The notes under the pieces are model-generated. The model worked only from the letters and a program-made list of their open reading frames with translations, did not search any database and was not told the origin of the DNA. A stretch of 36,046 bases of DNA. Source: Sphingobacteriaceae bacterium (GTDB lineage: Bacteria > Bacteroidota > Bacteroidia > Sphingobacteriales > Sphingobacteriaceae). Shown here piece by piece: positions 15,791 to 24,184 of the stretch. The stretch is from contig JAIEMU010000139.1 of NCBI GenBank assembly GCA_019751895.1, positions 1 through 36,046 on the forward strand, given 5' to 3'. Position 1 is the first letter of the stretch; each line of letters begins with the position of its first letter. Position numbers and translations under genes: made by a program.

Positions 15791-16708
15791 TTATTTTAAG
15801 GTTATTTTACCTTTTCCTAAAGTTGTACCATCAGAGAATAAAACAACAGTGTAGGTTCCCTTCTCAAAGGGGAAGTTATTCCATTCAATTTTATAGCTTA
15901 CTACATCTCTATTATATTCAATTGATGAAACATACGTGGCTGTCATTTCCTCTCCATCGGCTTCAAATTTATTGTTTTCAGGTGCAATTAGTTTTCCTGA
16001 AGGGTCGAAAACCTGCATGTAAACTGTGTGTATGCCCTCTTCTGCTAATAAGTTAGGAGTAATGTTGTAATTGATGTCTAATTTATTTGCTTGTTTTGCT
16101 TTTTCAACAATAGTCGGCCTGCTGTTTGGTTTGCTTTTTTTTGCAATAATTTCAACATATTCGGCTTTTAATGCCGCAGTTGATTTTATCTTCTTTTCAA
16201 GAATAACGTTTTGCTCTGATAAGCTATTTAATTTTGAATTTAAACCGCCAATACTATTGTTGAAACTATCGGTTTTTTTCTTTAAATGATTATTTTGTAT
16301 TTTTAAATCTACATTTTCTAAGTTCAGTTCTTCTAATCTTGTTTTGTAGGCAACAATATATTTTTTTAATTCAGTAATTTCTTTCTTTGCTTTTTCTAAT
16401 TCTGATTTACTAAATCTCCCTGTTAAATAAGTTAATTTTAGCTCGTTTAATTTACGCTTAATAGATTCATTTTCGATTTGCAGGTTGGTGTTTAGAGTTG
16501 TGTTTTCTGCATTAATTTTGATTAATTCAGCTTCAAGAGTATCTATTTCACGTTTTAAAGTAACTTTATCGGCTTCAAGCACTGCTATTTGTTGATTCTG
16601 CTTTTGGGTTTTATATAATAAGAAGAAATTAATTCCTAAGAAACTAATAATAATAATGATTAGTAAATAAATTTTACTTCGAATACTTCTTTTTTGGGGT
16701 ATTTCCAT
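15791..16708 (-). CDS. Membrane-anchored coiled-coil protein, function unknown
   Basis: A 305-residue protein with a basic N terminus (residues 1-12), one transmembrane helix (about 13-32), and a continuous coiled coil from about 36 to 185 rich in Leu/Glu/Lys/Asn. A C-terminal beta-rich domain (about 205-305) looks immunoglobulin-like and contains GIHTVYMQVFDPSGKLI and PFEKGTYTVVLFSDG. It most likely points into the periplasm. Similar flavobacterial proteins are sometimes labelled as chromosome-partitioning proteins; nothing here supports that. It stands alone between the IS relic and a 244-base intergenic region, with a -7 box close to its start. Confidence 0.8.
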   Translation of the reverse strand: MEIPQKRSIRSKIYLLIIIIISFLGINFFLLYKTQKQNQQIAVLEADKVTLKREIDTLEAELIKINAENTTLNTNLQIENESIKRKLNELKLTYLTGRFSKSELEKAKKEITELKKYIVAYKTRLEELNLENVDLKIQNNHLKKKTDSFNNSIGGLNSKLNSLSEQNVILEKKIKSTAALKAEYVEIIAKKSKPNSRPTIVEKAKQANKLDINYNITPNLLAEEGIHTVYMQVFDPSGKLIAPENNKFEADGEEMTATYVSSIEYNRDVVSYKIEWNNFPFEKGTYTVVLFSDGTTLGKGKITLK

Positions 16709-16716
16709 TTTTATTT

Positions 16717-16724
16717 CAAATGTA
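16717..16724 (-). promoter_or_regulatory. -7 box directly before the coiled-coil gene
   Basis: Read on the minus strand, TACATTTG matches TAnnTTTG and ends eight bases before the ATG at 16708. The predicted leader is only a few bases. No TTG at -33 spacing is visible. Confidence 0.45.
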
Positions 16725-16893
16725 ATTTAAGAACGGTTTACTAATTTTTTTGTATGGGATAAAGTTGTAAAAATTATTTTCGTATTCTTACAAAAATCAA
16801 TAAAATATTTATTAAAAAAAATTTTATTACAAATTATTTGTTTTTAAGCATATTATATGATTGAAAAAACCTTATTTTGTATTTAAAAGTAAC

Positions 16894-16926
16894 GTGAAAA
16901 ACATTTCCGTGTTGAATGCTTTTCAC
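16894..16926. repeat. Imperfect palindrome upstream of the GHL10 gene
   Basis: GTGAAAAACATT (16894-16905) pairs with AATGCTTTTCAC (16915-16926) with one mismatch across a 9-base spacer. It ends 26 bases before the ATG at 16953. It could be an operator or an mRNA hairpin. The rest of the 244-base gap (16709-16952) is very AT-rich; apart from the -7 box at 16717-16724, I see nothing else in it. Confidence 0.4.
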
Positions 16927-16952
16927 ACTTCACTCATTGTAATTTATCAAAA

Positions 16953-18482
16953 ATGTTAAAAAGTATTATTTCTGCGGTTTTTTGTTTCAGTTTTATTTTT
17001 TGTTTGGCACAAAATGATCCTAAACGTGAGTTTAGAGGAGTGTGGGTGGCTACGGTGAGTAACATCGATTGGCCATCTAAACAGGGTTTGAGCACTGAAG
17101 AACAAAAAAAGGAGTTAATTGATATTTTAAACCTACACAAAAAGAATGGTTTTAATGCTATTTTTTTACAAATTAGACCTACGGCAGATGCTTTTTATAC
17201 GTCGTCTTCAGAGCCTTGGAGTAAATATTTGATGGGGCAACAAGGAGTTTCACCAATGCCATTGTATGATCCTTTGGCTTTTGCCATCGCCGAAGCGCAC
17301 AAAAGAGGGATGGAATTGCATGCTTGGTTTAATCCTTACCGAGCTACAATGAATGCTGAAAGTGGATCGAAAGTAGCTGAAAATCATATTACCAAAACCA
17401 ATCCTGAATTATTTTATGCTTATGGAGGGCAACTTTTGTTTAACCCTGGTTTGCCAGAGGTGCAAGACTACATCATTAAAATTGTATTAGACGTAGTAAA
17501 TAGATATGATATAGATGGCGTTCATTTTGACGATTATTTTTATCCGTATCCTATTAAAGGTCAGAATATAAATGATAAAGAAACGTTTGAAAAGTACAAC
17601 AATGGCTTTACTTCTATTGGCGATTGGCGAAGAGATAATGTAGATAGATTGATTAAATCGGTAAATGATAGTGTACATTTTCATAAGAAACATGTCAAAT
17701 TTGGGGTGAGTCCGTTTGGGATTTGGCGAAATAAAAAAGAAGACTTTTTGGGTTCCAAAACAGATGGATTGTCAAATTATGAAGCTTTGTTTGCCGACTC
17801 TCGTAAATGGATAAAAGAGGGATGGGTGGATTACATCAATCCACAAATTTATTTTACTTTTAGTAGAGTGGCTGCACCATTTGGGGTTTTGGTTGATTGG
17901 TGGGCTGAAAATAGTTTCGACAGGCATTTATACATTGGTCAAGCGGCTTATTTGGTCAATGAATCAAAAAGTGCGAATGCTAAAGCTTGGCAATTGCCGA
18001 ATCAAATTCCTGATCAAATTAAATACATTAGAAATAAACCACAAGCACAAGGAAGTGTGTTTTTTAGCTCTAAATCTTTTAGCACCGTAGCAAAAGGATT
18101 GGGTGATTCTTTGCGAAAAAATCACTATAAACATCCAGCTTTACCCCCTCAAATGCCTTGGCTGGATAGTGTTTATCCAAACAAAGTAAGAAATTTGATG
18201 GCGGAATCGTTGAAAGGGAATATCAAATTGACTTGGAAAGAGCCTTTTATTGCTGAAGACGGCGAAACGGCATCGGGTTATGTGATCTATCGTTTCAACT
18301 CGGGAGAGCCTGTGGATATTACAAGTTCTAAAAATATTTTAAGCGTGAAATACAATAACGAACCTGTTTTTATAGATGAAACTACTCAAAAAGGCCAGTT
18401 GTATGTTTACATGGTTACGGCTTTAGATAGGCTAAAAAATGAAAGCGAAGCTAGCGACGCTTTAAGTGCTATGGTAGATTAA
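16953..18482 (+). CDS. Exported GHL10-type glycoside hydrolase
   Basis: A 509-residue protein with a signal peptide (1-19) followed by a TIM-barrel domain of the glycosyl-hydrolase-like 10 family (PF02638, related to YngK). The diagnostic start FRGVWVATVSNIDWP is seen, then FNAIFLQIRPTADAFY, ELHAWFNPYR, YDIDGVHFDDYFYP and WVDYINPQIYF. The acidic pair in GVHFDDYF is the likely active-site region. A C-terminal fibronectin-III-like domain (about 415-505) begins near LTWKEPF. Relatives are proposed to cut peptidoglycan-derived or surface glycans; the actual substrate is unknown. It is monocistronic and ends at a bidirectional terminator shared with sodA. Confidence 0.92.
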   Translation: MLKSIISAVFCFSFIFCLAQNDPKREFRGVWVATVSNIDWPSKQGLSTEEQKKELIDILNLHKKNGFNAIFLQIRPTADAFYTSSSEPWSKYLMGQQGVSPMPLYDPLAFAIAEAHKRGMELHAWFNPYRATMNAESGSKVAENHITKTNPELFYAYGGQLLFNPGLPEVQDYIIKIVLDVVNRYDIDGVHFDDYFYPYPIKGQNINDKETFEKYNNGFTSIGDWRRDNVDRLIKSVNDSVHFHKKHVKFGVSPFGIWRNKKEDFLGSKTDGLSNYEALFADSRKWIKEGWVDYINPQIYFTFSRVAAPFGVLVDWWAENSFDRHLYIGQAAYLVNESKSANAKAWQLPNQIPDQIKYIRNKPQAQGSVFFSSKSFSTVAKGLGDSLRKNHYKHPALPPQMPWLDSVYPNKVRNLMAESLKGNIKLTWKEPFIAEDGETASGYVIYRFNSGEPVDITSSKNILSVKYNNEPVFIDETTQKGQLYVYMVTALDRLKNESEASDALSAMVD

Positions 18483-18488
18483 AACATA

Positions 18489-18523
18489 AAAATCCCCATT
18501 TTGACATTCAAAATGGGGATTTT
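18489..18523. terminator. Bidirectional terminator between GHL10 gene and sodA
   Basis: A perfect 14-bp stem (AAAATCCCCATTTT at 18489-18502 with its complement at 18510-18523) encloses a 7-base loop. A and T tracts on both sides let it serve both convergent genes. Confidence 0.92.
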
Positions 18524-18536
18524 ATTCTTATTGTGT

Positions 18537-19145
18537 TTACAAAGCTTTTTTGTACAATTCAGCTACTGCATCCCAATTAATTACATTCCAAATTGCAGCT
18601 AAATAATCAGGACGACGATTTTGGTAATTCAAATAATAAGCGTGTTCCCAAACATCAATTCCCAAAATAGGCGTACCTTTTACTTCTGCAACATCCATTA
18701 AAGGATTGTCTTGATTTGGCGTAGAAGAAACCACTAATTTTTTGTTTGCATCAACAGATAGCCAAGCCCATCCAGAACCAAATCTAGTAGCGCCTGCTTC
18801 TTGTAGTTTTGTTTTTAATTCAGCGAATGAACCAAAAGTAGCGTTAATAGCTGCCGCTAATTCGCCCGTTGGCTCACCTCCTTTGTTTGGAGCCAAGATA
18901 GACCAAAATAACGAGTGATTGTAGTGCCCACCTCCATTGTTGCGCACTGCAGCAGGGTATTTAGAGATGTTTTTGTTGATTTCAACAATGTTTAAATTAG
19001 CTTCCGCTTTACCTTCTAACGCTTTGTTTAAGTTGGTTACATAGGCTTGGTGGTGCTTTCCATGGTGTATTTCCATGGTTAATTTGTCAATATGCGGTAC
19101 TAACGCATCGGTTGCGTATGCTAACGCAGGAAGTTCGAATGCCAT
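18537..19145 (-). CDS. sodA: Superoxide dismutase, Mn-type
   Basis: A 202-residue Fe/Mn-family superoxide dismutase. The start MAFELPAL at 19145 fits the family; an upstream in-frame ATG would add an unrelated 11 residues and overlap the promoter. Metal ligands are H27 (EIHHGKHH), H77 ([11 protein letters not shown]), D164 and H168 (DVWEHAYY). Q145 in the STPNQD context is the MnSOD-specific outer-sphere glutamine; iron enzymes place theirs near residue 69. Bacteroidota enzymes can be cambialistic, so metal use is not fixed. It is probably cytoplasmic, as no signal peptide is present. Confidence 0.96.
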   Translation of the reverse strand: MAFELPALAYATDALVPHIDKLTMEIHHGKHHQAYVTNLNKALEGKAEANLNIVEINKNISKYPAAVRNNGGGHYNHSLFWSILAPNKGGEPTGELAAAINATFGSFAELKTKLQEAGATRFGSGWAWLSVDANKKLVVSSTPNQDNPLMDVAEVKGTPILGIDVWEHAYYLNYQNRRPDYLAAIWNVINWDAVAELYKKAL

Positions 19146-19177
19146 TTTATTTATTTTTTTTAATGAATTTAATGTCA

Positions 19178-19185
19178 CAAATATA
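19178..19185 (-). promoter_or_regulatory. -7 box of sodA
   Basis: Read on the minus strand, TATATTTG matches TAnnTTTG and ends 32 bases before the sodA ATG at 19145, giving a leader of about 28 bases. It lies in the 64-base gap after tadA, so sodA can be transcribed independently. Confidence 0.55.
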
Positions 19186-19209
19186 GTATTCAGAAATTAA
19201 ATTTTAATG

Positions 19210-19689
19210 TCAATTTTCAATTCTTTTCTTGGCGAAGAATGTCTTCATTAACGCAGCACATTGATTCTCCAAAACACCACTTTGTAGAATGGTTTTTGGA
19301 TGTAGTATATTTTTTTTAAACCTCGTAAATCCTCTTTTGGGCTCGTGTGCACCAAAAACAATGCGGTCTATTTGTGTCCAATAACTTGCGCCTGCACACA
19401 TTACACAGGGTTCGATGGTTACATATAAAGTGCATTCGCTCAGGTATTTGCCTCCAATAGTTTGCGCAGCGGCAGTAAAAGCTTGCATTTCGGCATGTGC
19501 GGTTACATCATTTAGTTGTTGGGTAAGATTATAACCTCGGCCAATTATTCTGCCTTTGCAAACAACAACAGCGCCAATTGGCACTTCATTCGCCTCAAAA
19601 GCTTTTTTTGCTTCGGCTAATGCCAAATTCATAAAGTATTCGTCGGCTTTGTTTGGGTCTTCGTTTTCGTCAAAATTGAAGTAGCTCAT
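19210..19689 (-). CDS. tadA: tRNA adenosine(34) deaminase-like protein
   Basis: A 159-residue zinc-dependent cytidine/deoxycytidylate-deaminase-fold protein. The zinc and catalytic residues are H65 and E67 (HAEMQA) and C95/C98 (EPCVMCAGA). The region VPIGAVVVCKGRIIGRGYN at 37-55 is typical of TadA, which makes inosine-34 in tRNA-Arg. Guanine or other nucleobase deaminases share this fold, so TadA is the best but not the only reading. It lies 12 bases downstream of the RlmI-like gene, suggesting a shared RNA-modification mRNA. Confidence 0.85.
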   Translation of the reverse strand: MSYFNFDENEDPNKADEYFMNLALAEAKKAFEANEVPIGAVVVCKGRIIGRGYNLTQQLNDVTAHAEMQAFTAAAQTIGGKYLSECTLYVTIEPCVMCAGASYWTQIDRIVFGAHEPKRGFTRFKKNILHPKTILQSGVLENQCAALMKTFFAKKRIEN

Positions 19690-19701
19690 TTTGATATTTT
19701 T

Positions 19702-20889
19702 TTAAACAATACGTAACAATAGACCTTTTAAATATTCTCCCTCTGGAAACGAAAGACGAATAGGATGGTCTTCGGGTTGTGAAAATTGGCGGATAATTTG
19801 TATTTCTTTCCCTGCGTCTAAAGCAGCCCAAGCCAATATTTGTTTAAAGGTGTCAATATCCACAGCGCCAGAACATGAAAAAGTAGCCAACAAACCGCCA
19901 CTTTCTAACAACAATATGGCCAGTCGATTGAGGTCTTTGTAGGCTCTAGCCGCTCTGTCAACCGATGAACGGGTTGGGGCATATTTTGGAGGGTCTAAAA
20001 CGATGAGGTCGAATTTTTTGTTTTCTTCTTTGAAAATTCTCAATTGTTTATTTACATCCGATTGAATAGCTGTGTTTTTAGTGTCTTCAAAATTATTTAG
20101 TGCTATATTTTTTTTCAGCGTTTCGATGGCTAAGGCTGAACTATCTACACTAGTGACGTGTTTTGCGCCTTTTTGCAAAGCATTGAGTGTAAAGCCACCA
20201 CTGTAACTAAAACAATCCAACATGGTTTTGTCTTTTACATAATTGGCTACAAAACTGCGGTTGTCTCTTTGGTCACAATAAAAACCTGATTTTTGACCTT
20301 CGGCGATGTTGATATTGTATTTAATTTCATTTTCTACAACGGTAATAAAGGCTTCAGGAGTTTCTCCCCAAAGCAAACCGTTTTCGGCGGTGATGCCTTC
20401 GTGGGTTCTTGCGGTTGCGTCGCTGCGGTCGAAAATCCCTTTTGGGTTTAAATTTTTACATAAAATAGCGATGATGATGTCTTTCGCTTTTTCGATGCCT
20501 GAGCTTAAAATTTGAACAGATAAAAAATCAGCATAGGCATCTACGATTAGTCCTGGCAAATAATCTGCTTCGCTAAAAATCAATCGATAGGCATTGGTTG
20601 AACTTTGGTTTAGTAAATGGGCACGGGTTTGGAGTGCGTTTTTTATTTTTTGTTCGTACCATTTTTCATCAATAATTTCCGATTCAATCCATTCAATTAA
20701 GCGAATAGCAACTCTAGATTGGTCGTTGTAAAAACCATAAGCTAAAAAATCTTTTTGAGCATTTAACACACGAACGGTATCTCCATTTTCGGGTTTGCCT
20801 ATTATTTTTTCAATCGCACCTGAAAACACCCAAGGATGTTTTTGTAGTACTGCTTTGTCTTTGCCTTTTTTTAGGATTATCTCTGTCAT
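19702..20889 (-). CDS. RlmI-like 23S rRNA cytosine methyltransferase
   Basis: A 395-residue class I methyltransferase of the RlmI/YccW type. An N-terminal PUA domain (about 1-70) carries KHPWVFSGAI, then come a linker domain and the Rossmann methyltransferase core with EGQKSGFYCDQRDNR (197-211), motif I DCFSYSGGFTL (225-235) and motif IV LDPPKYAP (298-305). E. coli RlmI forms m5C1962 in 23S rRNA, and the order and length fit. It is followed by tadA after 12 bases. A -7 box four bases before the ATG suggests a nearly leaderless transcript. Confidence 0.92.
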   Translation of the reverse strand: MTEIILKKGKDKAVLQKHPWVFSGAIEKIIGKPENGDTVRVLNAQKDFLAYGFYNDQSRVAIRLIEWIESEIIDEKWYEQKIKNALQTRAHLLNQSSTNAYRLIFSEADYLPGLIVDAYADFLSVQILSSGIEKAKDIIIAILCKNLNPKGIFDRSDATARTHEGITAENGLLWGETPEAFITVVENEIKYNINIAEGQKSGFYCDQRDNRSFVANYVKDKTMLDCFSYSGGFTLNALQKGAKHVTSVDSSALAIETLKKNIALNNFEDTKNTAIQSDVNKQLRIFKEENKKFDLIVLDPPKYAPTRSSVDRAARAYKDLNRLAILLLESGGLLATFSCSGAVDIDTFKQILAWAALDAGKEIQIIRQFSQPEDHPIRLSFPEGEYLKGLLLRIV

Positions 20890-20893
20890 TTCA

Positions 20894-20901
20894 CAAAGGT
20901 A
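20894..20901 (-). promoter_or_regulatory. -7 box abutting the RlmI-like gene start
   Basis: Read on the minus strand, TACCTTTG matches TAnnTTTG and its final base lies four bases before the ATG at 20889. Transcription would begin at or next to the start codon. No matching -33 element is clear. Confidence 0.5.
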
Positions 20902-20949
20902 ATAAAAACCAGAATAGGTTGCTTTATCTGAATAAAACGGAATTAGTTT

Positions 20950-21729
20950 TTAAAGTTCGGCTTTGAAAACCATTTGTGCTGGACCACATAAAAAGATGTC
21001 CGTAAATTTAGTACCATCATATTGAAAAGTCACTTTCAAATCGCCACCAAGTACTTTTATAGGTGTGTTTATTTTGCCTGTTTGTTGTCTGATTTTTGCC
21101 ATTGCTAAAGCGGCAGCAGTAGCCCCGGTGCCACAAGCAAAGGTTTCGTCTTCTACACCACGTTCATAGGTGCGAACGTTCAATATTTCGTTTTCAAGCG
21201 TTATAAAATTTACATTAATGCCCTCATTTTTATAAGTCGAATTGTAGCGAATGGATTTTCCTTCTGAAAAAACATCCATCGTATTTAGGTTATCAACTTG
21301 TAAAACATAATGTGGTGAACCGGTGTTTAAAACCAAGGCATCGCCATCTTCTTCGATGGTTTCTACGGCTATCATTTTCAATTCTACCCAATTGCCATCG
21401 GCAGATATTTTGGCATAATGCGACCCATCCACCGCCAAAAAGGTAGTTTCATTTTCAATAATCCCTAAATATTTAGCAAAGGAAACGATACACCGGCCGC
21501 CATTTCCACACATGCTTCCAATGTTTCCATCGGCATTGTAGTAGTGCATCTCAAAGTCAAAACCATTTTTATTTTGCAACAACATCAATCCATCGGCGCC
21601 GATGCCGAAGCGTCTATCGCATAGTTTTTTGATGTTTTCTACACTTGTATTGCTGAAATTGTTTTCTCGGTTGTCGATTAAAATAAAGTCGTTTCCGCAG
21701 CCTTGATATTTGTAAAAAATAGTATGCAT
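20950..21729 (-). CDS. dapF: Diaminopimelate epimerase
   Basis: A 259-residue enzyme converting LL- to meso-diaminopimelate for lysine and peptidoglycan synthesis. The two catalytic cysteines are C74 (MCGNGGRC) and C199 (FACGTGATA). The N-terminal KYQGCGNDFILID and the FGIGADGLM block are diagnostic. The length is slightly short but normal for Bacteroidota. It diverges from the HtrA-type protease across 140 bases, and 60 bases separate it from the RlmI-like gene downstream. Confidence 0.97.
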   Translation of the reverse strand: MHTIFYKYQGCGNDFILIDNRENNFSNTSVENIKKLCDRRFGIGADGLMLLQNKNGFDFEMHYYNADGNIGSMCGNGGRCIVSFAKYLGIIENETTFLAVDGSHYAKISADGNWVELKMIAVETIEEDGDALVLNTGSPHYVLQVDNLNTMDVFSEGKSIRYNSTYKNEGINVNFITLENEILNVRTYERGVEDETFACGTGATAAALAMAKIRQQTGKINTPIKVLGGDLKVTFQYDGTKFTDIFLCGPAQMVFKAEL

Positions 21730-21796
21730 ATTGAGATGTATTTAGGGGCTGAAATTAGTCTTTAACATTTTTTAACATGAAAAAATAAAATTCAAG

Positions 21797-21828
21797 TTGT
21801 AAAAAATGTTGATTTGGTATTAAATTTG
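21797..21828 (+). promoter_or_regulatory. -33/-7 promoter of the HtrA-type protease
   Basis: TTG (21797-21799) and TAAATTTG (21821-21828) are 21 bases apart, matching the Bacteroidota consensus. The start would lie near 21832, about 38 bases before the ATG. Confidence 0.7.
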
Positions 21829-21869
21829 AGCAAACAAAAATAACAAAATAAATATAAACATAGAATCGA

Positions 21870-23411
21870 ATGAAAAAAGTAGGATTTTTGGTGTTGGCTG
21901 CCTTTGTAGGTGGCGCATCGGCGATTGGCGCCTATCAATTATTAGAGACTAAAACGGATGGTTTTTCGTTGGCAGAGAAACAAAATATTTTTTTTGCAAA
22001 TCAGCCAAAGATTAGCTCGGCAGGTTCGGTTGATTTTGTTGAAGCTGCGGCACAAGTTTCCCCTGCGGTGGTGCATATCAAAACTACTTATGGCGGAAAA
22101 TCGAACGATAATTATAGCGATAGTGGCAGTATGCAAGATTTGATGGAAGAGTTTTTTGGTCGAGGCGGTTTTAGAGGTCGAGGCAGGCGAATGCCTTCTA
22201 TGGCATCTGGTTCGGGGGTTATTTTGACCGATGATGGTTACATTGTGACCAATAATCACGTGGTAGAAAACGCAGATAAAATTGAGGTGATTTTATCTAA
22301 TAAGCGCAAAGTAGAAGCTACGGTAGTGGGTACTGACCCTAATACCGATTTAGCTCTGATAAAAGTAGATGAAAAAGGCTTGCCATTTGTGAAAATGGGA
22401 AATTCTGACAATGTACAAGTAGGCGAATGGGTATTAGCGGTAGGTTTTCCTTTGGATTTGAATACCACCGTAACTGCGGGAATTGTAAGTGCAAAAGCTC
22501 GAAGCATTGGGATTATCAATAGAGAAAGAGGTGGAGTAGAGCTGTTTGGAAACCAAAACGAAGAGAAAAAAGTACAGGCAAATAGCAGTATTGAATCGTT
22601 TATACAAACCGATGCGGCCATAAATCCTGGAAATAGTGGAGGCGCTTTGGTAAATACAAATGGGGAATTAATTGGAATTAATTCGGCAATAGCTTCGCAA
22701 TCGGGAAGGAATGAGGGGTATGGATTTGCGATTCCGATTAATTTGGCTAAAAAAATATTAGAAGATTTTAAGGCTTTTGGTAAGGTAAAACGAGGATTTA
22801 TTGGCGTTACGTTTGTGGCTTTAAATTCGGATGCAGCTGAAAATTTAAAAATAAAAGATATCAATGGTTTGTACGTGAGTACTGTAGTAGCAGGTGGAGG
22901 TGCTGAAAGCGCAGGTGTGAAAGAAGGCGACATTATTAAAAAAGTAGATGGTAAAGAGGTATTTGATGGACCAGATTTGCAAGAAAAAATTGGTAGAATG
23001 AGTCCTGGTGATAAAGTAGTTTTAGAAGTTTTAAGAAACGGAGAGACTAAAAAGTTTACGGTAACTTTGAAAGGTGAATCGGAAAATGAAAACACGAACA
23101 TTGCTAGTGGACGTGCCAAAAGTGCAGGGGCAACTTTGAGTAAGTTGGGGGCTACTTTTGAACCAGCAACTTCCGCTCAAAAAGCAAAATATGGAGCCAA
23201 AAATGGTGTGATCGTAAAAGAAATAACACCTGGAAAATTGTTTGATAATTGGGATATCCCGAAAGGTTTATTGGTGACAACTGTAAACGGAAAACCTGTA
23301 AATAGCCAAAAAGATGTTGAAAATGCTTTGAAAACCTCAAAAAATGGACAGCTATCTATTGCTGCGGTTGGCGCAAATGGATATTATAATTATTCGTTTG
23401 GGGTAGATTAA
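21870..23411 (+). CDS. Periplasmic Do/DegQ-type serine protease
   Basis: A 513-residue HtrA-family protease/chaperone with an N-terminal membrane or signal segment (residues 4-22). The trypsin-like domain (about 55-290) carries the catalytic triad H130 (TNNHVVENA), D160 (NTDLALIKV) and S256 (NPGNSGGAL). A Gly/Arg-rich stretch at 97-107 lies in the loop before the protease core. Two PDZ domains follow at about 295-390 and 415-510. It should degrade or refold misfolded envelope proteins. It has its own promoter and a terminator directly downstream, so it is monocistronic. Confidence 0.96.
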   Translation: MKKVGFLVLAAFVGGASAIGAYQLLETKTDGFSLAEKQNIFFANQPKISSAGSVDFVEAAAQVSPAVVHIKTTYGGKSNDNYSDSGSMQDLMEEFFGRGGFRGRGRRMPSMASGSGVILTDDGYIVTNNHVVENADKIEVILSNKRKVEATVVGTDPNTDLALIKVDEKGLPFVKMGNSDNVQVGEWVLAVGFPLDLNTTVTAGIVSAKARSIGIINRERGGVELFGNQNEEKKVQANSSIESFIQTDAAINPGNSGGALVNTNGELIGINSAIASQSGRNEGYGFAIPINLAKKILEDFKAFGKVKRGFIGVTFVALNSDAAENLKIKDINGLYVSTVVAGGGAESAGVKEGDIIKKVDGKEVFDGPDLQEKIGRMSPGDKVVLEVLRNGETKKFTVTLKGESENENTNIASGRAKSAGATLSKLGATFEPATSAQKAKYGAKNGVIVKEITPGKLFDNWDIPKGLLVTTVNGKPVNSQKDVENALKTSKNGQLSIAAVGANGYYNYSFGVD

Positions 23412-23432
23412 TCAAAATTTTGATTTTGAAGG

Positions 23433-23469
23433 AAAAGGAAGTAGCTTGAAAAGGTTACTTCCTTTTTTT
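23433..23469 (+). terminator. Terminator after the HtrA-type protease
   Basis: AAAAGGAAGTA (23433-23443) pairs with TACTTCCTTTT (23456-23466) around a 12-base loop, followed by a T run to 23469. It separates the protease from the glycan locus. Confidence 0.85.
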
Positions 23470-23473
23470 GTTA

Positions 23474-23513
23474 TATATTTGTGCGCCTTGTGCATTTTAG
23501 TAATATAAATTTG
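23474..23513 (+). promoter_or_regulatory. Two candidate -7 boxes before the glycan locus
   Basis: TATATTTG (23474-23481) and TAAATTTG (23506-23513) both match TAnnTTTG upstream of the ATG at 23525. Neither has a TTG at the ideal -33 spacing. The second would give a leader of about eight bases. Confidence 0.4.
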
Positions 23514-23524
23514 GTAAATAATTA

Positions 23525-24175
23525 ATGGCTATTCCAAAAATAATACATCAGACATTTAAAACAGATAAACTTCCTTTAATCACTAGATGGTATATTTCTA
23601 ATTTTAGAAAAAGAAATCCTGATTATCAATATGAATTTTATGATGATGAAAGAATTGAATCTTTCTTGTTAAAAGAGTATGATACTGAAGTTTTGGATCT
23701 ATACAAAAGAATAAATATTGGTGCAGCAAAGGCTGATTTTTTTAGATACGCAGTATTGTATAAAAAAGGAGGCGTTTATTTAGATATTGATAGTGATATA
23801 AAAGGTTCTTTAGATGATTTTATTCAAGCAGATGATGTTGCAATTATTTCGAAAGAAAGAAATCCTGATTTTTTTGTTCAATGGGCATTAGTTTTTGAGG
23901 CTAATCATCCATTTTTAAAACAAACATTAACGTTGATGTTTGACAATATCCGTCAAAACAAATACCCGAATGATGTGCATCAAATGACAGGTCCTTCTGT
24001 TTACTCAAAGGCTATAAAACAATGTCTAGAGGATAAAGTGGATATAACTTATAGGATTCTTGGTGTGGATTATGATGGACATTTTAAGTTTAAATACCCA
24101 TTAAGTAAAATAAATTTATACAAAAAAGGTGAACATTGGAAAAAAGCTCAATTAACTAAAACAGTACTTAAATAA
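23525..24175 (+). CDS. DXD-containing glycosyltransferase (GT32-like)
   Basis: A 216-residue soluble glycosyltransferase of the PF04488 type (sugar-binding region with DXD motif, related to OCH1 and capsular transferases). It begins with IPKIIHQTFKT, followed by NPDYQYEFYDDE. The nucleotide-sugar/metal site is in GGVYLDIDSDI, with D87 and D89 as the DXD acids; MTGPSVYSKAI near 155-165 is also typical. It is the first gene of the 23.5-33.6 kb glycan locus, nine bases before the next gene. Donor and acceptor sugars are unknown. The gene is strikingly AT-rich. Confidence 0.88.
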   Translation: MAIPKIIHQTFKTDKLPLITRWYISNFRKRNPDYQYEFYDDERIESFLLKEYDTEVLDLYKRINIGAAKADFFRYAVLYKKGGVYLDIDSDIKGSLDDFIQADDVAIISKERNPDFFVQWALVFEANHPFLKQTLTLMFDNIRQNKYPNDVHQMTGPSVYSKAIKQCLEDKVDITYRILGVDYDGHFKFKYPLSKINLYKKGEHWKKAQLTKTVLK

Positions 24176-24184
24176 TTAATTTAT

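Noticed and set aside
16837-16863. Promoter-like TTTG and TATGATTG upstream of the GHL10 gene
   Set aside because: The spacer is only 15 bases and the -7 box has a mismatch in the TTTG core, which is within chance for such AT-rich DNA.
22256-23119. A 287-codon open frame antisense to the HtrA-type protease
   Set aside because: It is Ser/Pro/Phe-rich with no motif, and lies wholly opposite a protein with an intact catalytic triad and PDZ domains. It is a codon-usage shadow.
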